Shown one piece after another: positions 20,991 to 28,171 of a stretch of DNA of 28,171 nucleotides. The notes under the pieces were generated by a model. It searched no databases. It worked only from the letters and a program-made list of their open reading frames with translations, and was not told the DNA's origin. Each line of letters starts with the position of its first letter. The first letter of the stretch is position 1. The DNA comes from Saccoglossus kowalevskii (lineage: Eukaryota; Hemichordata; Enteropneusta; Harrimaniidae): assembly GCF_000003605.2 (NCBI RefSeq), contig NW_003113970.1:165799-193969 (forward strand). Reading direction: 5' to 3'. The translations under genes and the position numbers were made by a program.

Positions 20991-22185
20991 ATAGACCTTT
21001 GAATGGAATATGGTAATAACCTCCGTAGAACAAAGAGCCGTACTTGATCACAGTGACAACTAAGCCGGTGCAAGTAAAACTTGCTTTACGTGGAAATCAT
21101 CAGCAGATATGGCACTAAAAGTTGGTTATATAGACTCACCAGGCTTTATAAAAGATGAACATGTGATTGTCTGAGGTATAGATGCTATAATAGAATGCAA
21201 AATTACAATAAAATGCAAAATTACAATAATATGCAAAAGCAATATGCAATTATTGACACAATAATTCACTAACATATACAATTATTAACTAGAGTTCACT
21301 ACTATATGCAATGTCCATGATGTCCTAACAACAGGACTGTGCTTCGGCGTTGCTAAGGTAGTAATGTCACGACGTGTTGTTCAGCAATGTCGACGTCCAC
21401 GCACCGTCACACACATCACGGTCACGCACTCATAACAAATTCAGGCATAACATGCTTTCGTTGAAATCTTGATAAGCAAATTCACGGAACGTAGATTGTT
21501 CATTCACTTTCTTTACGATAAGAGGTACACTCATTGACGATATACACAATATATATGCGGAATACACAATGCTGTTGACAACGTACACAGCGCGAGGCAT
21601 TCACAGTATCGACACTTGTCGACGATGGTAGCTTTAACACTAAGAGGTACTCACGGTAATGTCACTCATCAATAATCTTCATGATAAAGAAGTACTCACG
21701 ACAATGTCATTCATAAATGATTAACAAACTAATACAAACTTCGTATGTAAACACTGCCACTTCCGGATTCGCAGACAAGTAGTCTCACGGATAATCATTC
21801 TATGCAATTCGGAGTGATGCCGTCTCGCAGTTTAAGTACCCACAACTTCAGTCAAGCAACTTTCCAATGATGAAAGTGCTCCCTTTAGTCAGTGACTTTC
21901 AGTTTTTACCACCGTGTCCCAACGTCAGTGAATTGTTCTCTTTTCCCGCATGGTTTCCTTTCACCCCTTGTGTCAATTCGCGAGCGCGTGACCAGTATCT
22001 CAAATTGACTGATGTGAATGAATCATGCGATTATAAGGAGAATAAACAGATCAATTAGAACAAATAACAAGTCATTCATAAATGTGACAAATAAACACTG
22101 GGCATGGCAAAATACAATAAGAGCTATTTTCTAAGCCGCATCACATGCGCTCCTTGATAGCTAAGTGTAGAACTATTTCACAACT

Positions 22186-22190
<5 letters not shown>
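20991..22190. repeat. Gene-free stretch with short degenerate repeats
   Basis: At 21252-21307 is a diverged copy of 16640-16700. Near 21195-21235 a unit with ATGCAAAATTACAATA is repeated in tandem. A unit AAGAGGTACTCAC...ATGTCACTCAT at 21642 recurs 45 bp later at 21687, with a weaker copy near 21520. No coding exon was recognised. Confidence 0.5.

Positions 22191-22234
<44 letters not shown>
22191..22234. repeat. (AT)n microsatellite
   Basis: About 22 uninterrupted AT units. Reading frames crossing it are artefacts. Confidence 0.97.
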
Positions 22235-22236
<2 letters not shown>

Positions 22237-23174
22237 CGTAATGACTATTAAACTGATTAGTCATATAACAGCGTATCCACTATGTCTTACAATCATAGAA
22301 ATTACACATGGTAACACGTACATGAGCATTTACATATGTCATATATTGGCAACATTGGGCAATTACTTTATTTGCTAATTGACATATAAGTGTAACAAAT
22401 TATGATATATATGTGGAATAGTGGTATAATATGCAAAGTAAAATCAGGATTAGACGCATTCATATTTGTTTTATACATTTGTGTTTGAATATGTGCTTGT
22501 AAAAATTATTACAAACATGCATATAATAGCTGATTATATTGAGATGCACGCTTTTAAATGTCTTTATTGTAATTTTGATCATGAGAAAACATTGTTATGT
22601 AAATAACATATAACATCATAGCCAAGCAAGAGATGGGTTATACTTTCAAATCAGTGGCAATGGTTTCCAATATTAATCTTGTTTGATTAAAAATCCATAG
22701 GCGTGGAATATATACTACATGCCCTGAATGTTATTACGCTGGGCAGTGTGATGAAGGTATTGAGAATTAATCTACAATGAAATGTATAGAAAGCATGTTT
22801 TCTGTCATCACTGGAAAGCCTATCATTTGCGTCATATTTAACATATATACGTACACAGCGTAAGGACTAATCGGTAAATGCAAACACAGTACACCATACG
22901 AGTCAAATCGTAATTATCAGGCAGGCAATGAATAGTATAATATCACAAATGTTGCCATTCACGTCAACCCGTATGTCTGTGGTTCACATTCATGAATTAC
23001 GTGGCAACTTATACCAAGTGACACACGCACAGCATATCGCACACGAGACACGTATATCGCATTTAATATCTCACTAGCTTCCCATACAAAACGAATGTGT
23101 ACAAAGTATTCGACATAAATGTTTGTAATTATCATTCGGTACAATATAACAATAACAGTGATAAATTGTTTTTA
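22235..23174. other. AT-rich stretch, nothing recognised
   Basis: Short frames only. No domains, transposon ends or RNA genes were seen. Confidence 0.6.
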
Positions 23175-23576
23175 TTAGCTCTGCTGTCCACTTTGTCGAG
23201 CGGAGCTTATCATATGAGTGATTGTCCGTCGGCGTCCGTCGTCGCCCGTCGTCCGTGTCAATGTTTTACGCTTTCGACTTCTTCTTGAAAACTACAAGTC
23301 TGAATGCTTTGATACTTGGTATATACGTACCTTGGGTAGACCTCTCTTAGATTTGTTCATTTCATGATGATATCTTCAATTCTCAAATTTTTGTCATTTT
23401 TGGTAAAAAGTGATATTTTCGATTTCTTTTGATATTAAATGTATAGCTACTATATGTGGACCTCTCTCATATTTGTTCATTTCATGGTGATATCTTCAAT
23501 TATCTAATTTTGATAAAAATGTTTGTCATTTGTGATGAAAAATTATATTTTCGAATTCTTCTTGAAAACAGCAAAT

Positions 23577-23579
<3 letters not shown>
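23175..23579. repeat. Interspersed repeat with GTCCGTC core and 120-bp period
   Basis: Begins with a GC-rich block of CGTC/GTCCGTC units (23225-23260), then TTCGACTTCTTCTTGAAAAC. A unit starting CCTCTCTTAGATTTGTTC at 23341 recurs exactly 120 bp later at 23461. A partial third copy of its TGATATCTTC motif follows the (AT)n tract near 23646. Blocks of this kind are scattered through many invertebrate genomes from my general knowledge; the family is not named here. Confidence 0.6.

Positions 23580-23631
<52 letters not shown>
23580..23631. repeat. (AT)n microsatellite
   Basis: About 26 uninterrupted units inside the interspersed repeat, about 100 bp before the CBS exon. Frames through it are spurious on both strands. 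Confidence 0.97.
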
Positions 23632-23633
<2 letters not shown>

Positions 23634-23727
23634 ATAATTTTCTAATGATATCTTCTGTTCTTTAATTGCAATGTGCACTGCTAACAGTGGATCTATCTCA
23701 GCCGACATGCTTCTTGTGACATTACAG

Positions 23728-26027
23728 ACCTGCCATGGAAGAGAAAATACTCCCGAATGTTTTGAGTCGTACTAGAAACACGCCATTGGTGAGAATCAAT
23801 AAACTCGGTATCGATGCTGTTTTGAAATGTGAATTACGTAAGTACCACTGATCTCAGTATTGGTTGCCTGATCCTTGATTAAATCAACTGCAGAATAATC
23901 ACAAAGTTGGCCTTGCATTGAGTGCATTGACATCAGTGATGTGAGGTGATATGACACACATTGTCTGCATAAAACTATTGAAAATATGTTGTATTTTTAG
24001 AGAGCGCTTATGAAGTACAATAGGCAGAGTTGTAATCCACTCATCATTAAATCAACCAGCTATTGTTGTGTGGTAGACACTGTAGCTGACATTCCAAAAT
24101 ATGGATTACGATCTTTAAAATCATAGTATTGGCTTATTTGTGTTCACTATATCGCATTACGCGATACTCTGCCGAACATTAATTTTGATAATTTCATGGT
24201 CGTGAATTCAAATTGCGTGTTTTGTATTTACACAACACAATATACCTTTAATTTATATTTACCACCCCAAAACGACGACACTTAATTAATGATCATCAGG
24301 CGCATGCGTTGGAGGTATTTCACTTTCGGTTTATCAACGCACACATGATGCAATATGGAAAAAAATAGACATATATTTGCGACAGACACTACATTCTTTC
24401 TTTTAAAAGATAAACCACAGACCGCATCGTACGCGGGCTCCGAACAGTTTGATTCGTATCAGAAACTGAAATCGCGTCTTTCGATACAACATTTTACAGG
24501 CCATATAATTAACCAATCAGGGGGTCGTTAATTTTGGCCAATCATATGTGATATAAATGATTTGACCTATATACTCTTTATGTTTATTAGTTTTGTTGAC
24601 TCTACGTAATAAACGCTGTTGCTGTTTCCTATTGGACTGGTTGTATCTGTTTGGTAATTATCGTCGAACCGCCTTCGAATACTACTGTTTTTTCATACTG
24701 TAATACACGTGAATTTCGCCGCACACGGCAGGATAGTGTTATCGGTGATATCACGTACACATAATTGTTCAAACGTGGTTGCAGTATTGTTTAGGATTAA
24801 CAAATTGTACGTTTAGCGTATACATCATGAACATATATTACAGGCATTTTATAAGTTGTTTGCTAATTTATTTAGTAGTGGCAACAACTTTAACAACAAT
24901 ACTTTAACCTTGAGACACATCTCTTGTAATCACGTGATCATGCCAATGACTACATTGACTGACTGCATGTTTACTCTTCCACACTTTAAAGTTTTACTGT
25001 TGAGTTTGTAACATTTGGTAACAGGAGAATGAGAGAAGAGGACAGCGAGGCTTGACCTCAGCTGACGGTAATGAAGGCCGTTGAAGCAACAATTAGTTGG
25101 TCCGGCCATCCATCGAGGGTCCAGGCCCGAGGCGTATGATGACGTTTGCTAGGAGGGACGTGTAAAAGTGGTCCGGCCATAGCCGATATGGCTGGTACGG
25201 TTCCTACGGTCTTGCGGTTTAGCCGTAAGGTTTATCTGTAATGAACTAATGTGTATTTCTTTTGGTCGAACCTGGTATCTTCGTGTCAGTCTTATCAGCC
25301 GACCAAGTCAAAGTTTACAACAGAGAGTTCACAACAATAGAATGTTTGAGGTAATGGAGGTAATGGTAATAGATTCATCAAGCAAGACACAAGACGATCT
25401 TCAAACTTTTATATCAAAGCTATCAATAACTATGCCGCCGACTGATAGCAGATACGTCTTTATTGTTAGCTTCAGAATTATAAAAAAAGATGAAGGGTTG
25501 TCTTCTTCAACATGCTCGAAGTATTTCAACTTAAGTGGGAACCGTTTCGTTAAGATTGAAACAGTAGTAACAAAATAATAAATACACCGACACATCTACG
25601 AAAACCGTTTACGTTGCTATGCGGAAAATCCAAGCGAGAATGGAATTTGTTTTAATTACTATGTCAAAGCTATCTCTGAACCCAGGCCAATTAGCGACCA
25701 TTGTCAATGCAGTATATGCATAGAGACAGCACATTTCAAGGTCTTCAGAACCCTAATATGGGAATGCGATGCAATGTGTAATCGGGAAAGTGTTCACAAT
25801 TTGTATTGTATCCACAGACTGGCATACTTATCAATATATTCATAAACTAATCAGTTCCTGTTTTTGAATTTATTATGATTGTTTTTATTTGTTTCAGTGG
25901 CTAAGTGTGAATATTTCAATGCCGGTGGAAAAAGAAAGAGTAGGCAGAAGAATGATAGAAGATGCTGAGGAAAAAAGATTAATTAAACCTGGTGACGTGA
26001 TCATTGAACCAACAGCAGGGAATACAG
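23728..26027 (+). pseudogene. CBS: Cystathionine beta-synthase, two N-terminal catalytic exons, frameshifted
   Basis: CBS condenses serine and homocysteine to cystathionine using PLP. Exon A (23728-23837) encodes MEEKILPNVLSR then NTPLVRINKLG and LKCEL, matching the start of the catalytic core (human-type KILPDIL, TPMVRINKIG, LKCEL). Its donor is C/GTAAGT, phase 1. Exon B (25898-26027) continues in phase with [11 protein letters not shown], then switches frame to [13 protein letters not shown] and [16 protein letters not shown]. Five bases are missing between GG and the PLP-lysine codon (family: GGSVKDR), so the frame breaks at the active site. Acceptor TTTGTTTCAG and donor GTACAA are intact. 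No further CBS exon is seen up to 28171. It is either a young pseudogene, a null allele or a base-call error. Confidence 0.8.
23838..25897 (+). other. CBS intron with a GC-rich structured block
   Basis: This 2060-bp intron is AT-rich except for about 25030-25230. There TGGTCCGGCCAT occurs twice (25099 and 25171). Two short hairpins are possible: GCCATA/TATGGC, and CTTGCGG with CCGTAAG around 25211-25230. A GCGCATGCG site lies near 24300. The open frame at 25249-25578 resembles nothing I know and is not called a gene. Confidence 0.45.
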
Positions 26028-28171
26028 GTACAAGTTCCATTATTGTCTTTAAGCAATTCCAGTTCGTTGTTACCATATGAGCAGTTTTAATATTATTTTC
26101 ATTTTCTAATCAGGCTTTTTGGTACGTAAATAAATAAATTCATAGCTTACGAACTTTACACTGCCAAGTTGCGATGACTATGGTATTTTGTGTGAACGTG
26201 TCGGATGGTTGTATCCGATTTTGCTTTCATTTGTTAAGAATAGCCACATACTCGTCATCACCAATAGCCACATACTAATATGGGGTTATTTCGAGGATAC
26301 TGCAAAATATGCTTAAAGGCAGTACAGCAGGAGTATCGACCGACGGGCTACGAAGGTTGATGCGATCGTGTGATATCTGGGTGCATACTTTGTTGTATCC
26401 TCGTAATAAGCTTATTATTATACATCTTTTCCTCCCAGGAATACATCATAGGAATGCCGAAATCAAAAACGTTTACAACAGTTTTAGCGAACTTCTTTCT
26501 GTGGGGTCTGGTCAAACCCTGGGGCAGTCCTGTTTTTGTTATTATTAGAGGACGATTACGCGCGTAATCGTTCCGTATTTGGAATTCGCTTTTCTAATAT
26601 GGTATGATGAAAATACCCCGTAAAATACCACCAAATTACAACACGCTGTAACATATGGCGTTACGGTGACAGATGTATAATAATGTTATTCAACCCCACC
26701 CCAATTACCCTTACCCATTCACTACTTTCAATTACTCACCATAGACTCCGGTCAGTCAAAATGACTATTTTGAACTGTAGACATTAATCAGCGATTCTGC
26801 CAATGACGGAGAGATAAAATCTAGGTCATGACCCCAAGATTTTTGTTTTCTTACGTCACGAACAACGTGACACCTTGACCTTCACTCTTTCTTTATCTTC
26901 GTATCAATGGGGATGAAGTCTAGCGGCTCTGCCTGGATAGCCTGCATTTTCCTGTCTGCGGCCAGCGGTAGCCAACACTGTGGCTGGTAGAATAAGTTTT
27001 TCTTATTTCCTTCCCCCCGTGTTGATTCCCCCTTTGTATGTATAGTTTTTCAAAACAAAGAAAATAAAACCCGGCGACACAACTTAACCACGGCGTTGGT
27101 TTTTGTTGTGTCACCTTTTCCAACTGTATTTAGCTTCCCTCATGCATGTTGTATTTATTTTCTGCTTTAACAATGTATTTAGAAATGGTCCTGTTGATAA
27201 TACGGACAAACATGGTTCTGTGACCCAGGTCGTGCTCCGATCAGGTGACTCTCAGCCAATCAATGATGTTGTAACAAAGCATATTTGACGCTAATTGAAG
27301 GGTCGTCGTACAATCCAATCACCGGCGTCGATTCACATAGTTTTTTGTGCTGTGACAGGCTTCAAAATTATTCGCTGAAAAACATATATTTTGACAAACT
27401 GATGGAATTTGACCTTAGTTCAAAAGAAAATACTAGGCTAAGATACATTAGAGTTCACGCGAATCAGTTTTCTCTGCAAGCTGTGAAATAAAGTAAACCA
27501 GAGTAGCGTCGATGATTTTCAGCCCTGAAGGACTTCCGTGTGAATCTCGAGTTTTGAATTGTTCATCGACTGGCCACCAAATAGTTATGGCTATAACTAA
27601 ATTTGACACGTTTTTCTTTTAAGCCCAATAAATTATTCATACATGTCAAGCTCTGTTCGATTTTTTCAGGGCATGTGGCCGTTTTTAGTCGAAAATATTT
27701 TTTGTGGGAACACTTTTGCGGTACGTATACAGTATAGACCGAGCTCATTCAATGATCGTGACTTAATTTTAAAAATTTTATGTCAAATTTTACCAGACGT
27801 GGACCGATGTGGATTCGGTATCGTTATTTTTGGAATTAATCACTAACATTTCCTCGTTTCTCTCTGCTCTGTCAAAAGGAGTTACCTAGGCTTTTACATC
27901 TACAGTTTGTATATTACATCTAGAACAAGCACCCAAAACACGTAACAAGAGGTCCCAGTTCAGTTGCTTTCACGATACAAGTGTCATACAACTACTAGAT
28001 TTGAAGTGTCGTACATAATTTAATAATAGTTAATACTAGTTGTATGTTCACACTTTACTATCAAAACCACCATTTCGACCACCCATGTGCCAGTTTTCAG
28101 TGTTTGGGCGAGCGGTCAATGTTTTCAATGAGCGAGCGAGCGAAAAAAAAAACGCGATTAAAATGCGGTCG
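26028..28171. other. No recognised gene to the end of the window
   Basis: If CBS continued, the next catalytic exon should encode the family's GLALAAAV and MPEKMS region, which I do not find. A hairpin with arms GGCGACACAAC and GTTGTGTCACC (10 of 11 pairing, 27072-27112) and GAGCGAGCGAGCG near 28130 are the only notable local structures. Confidence 0.5.

Noticed and set aside
22145-22378. Frames with runs of Tyr-Ile through (AT)n (also 23456-23708)
   Set aside because: Translated microsatellite.
25249-25578. 109-codon frame in the CBS intron
   Set aside because: No known motif and no splice or promoter support. Overlapping opposite-strand frames suggest chance.
26441-26567. Frame with YIIGMPKSK after a CCTCCCAG acceptor, as the next CBS exon
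   Set aside because: Only a few residues resemble the CIIVMPEK region. The preceding GLALAAAV block is missing and the rest does not match CBS.

Overview
This is eukaryotic, animal nuclear DNA. It is AT-rich, with GT-AG introns, immunoglobulin (Ig) exons bounded by phase-1 introns, a CR1/L2-like LINE, solo LTRs, a TTAA-flanked MITE and long (AT)n tracts. Short introns and a widespread invertebrate-type repeat suggest a marine invertebrate. The phylum cannot be fixed from sequence alone. Coordinates of spliced features are my own exon reading: canonical splice sites and phase agreement, with no transcript evidence.

Region 1 (33-8343, plus strand) holds 21 consecutive exons of one receptor gene whose 5' end lies outside the window. 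The exons encode seven Ig domains, one fibronectin type III domain, a transmembrane helix, a short juxtamembrane tail with a perfect ITAM-type double-tyrosine motif, and a receptor tyrosine kinase domain. The exons join in frame (3675 coding bases including the stop, after two bases of a split codon). The kinase fold is intact, but the catalytic loop, DFG motif, glycine loop and activation-loop tyrosines are altered. I read it as a receptor pseudokinase that carries an ITAM, and it is the most interesting item here.

Region 2 (8344-15225) is mostly gene-free. It contains a cluster of CACGTG palindromes (about 11000-11135), a frameshifted THAP zinc-finger exon (12086-12349), and a 615-bp MITE with perfect 17-bp inverted ends and TTAA target duplications (14134-14756).

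Region 3 (15226-21310) is a transposon nest. Two solo LTRs of one family (15231-15727 and 19902-20408) each have their own 5-bp target duplication. The second sits inside ORF1 of a decayed minus-strand LINE (about 16700-20990). Both LTRs carry heat-shock-element-like arrays. The first LTR lies just upstream of an NRF1-like site and a possible two-exon 35-residue reading frame (15782-16095).

Region 4 (21310-28171) holds short degenerate repeats, two (AT)n tracts and a 120-bp-period repeat. It also has two exons of a cystathionine beta-synthase copy (23728-26027), the second with a 5-bp deletion beside the PLP-lysine codon that breaks the frame. No convincing gene follows to the end of the window.
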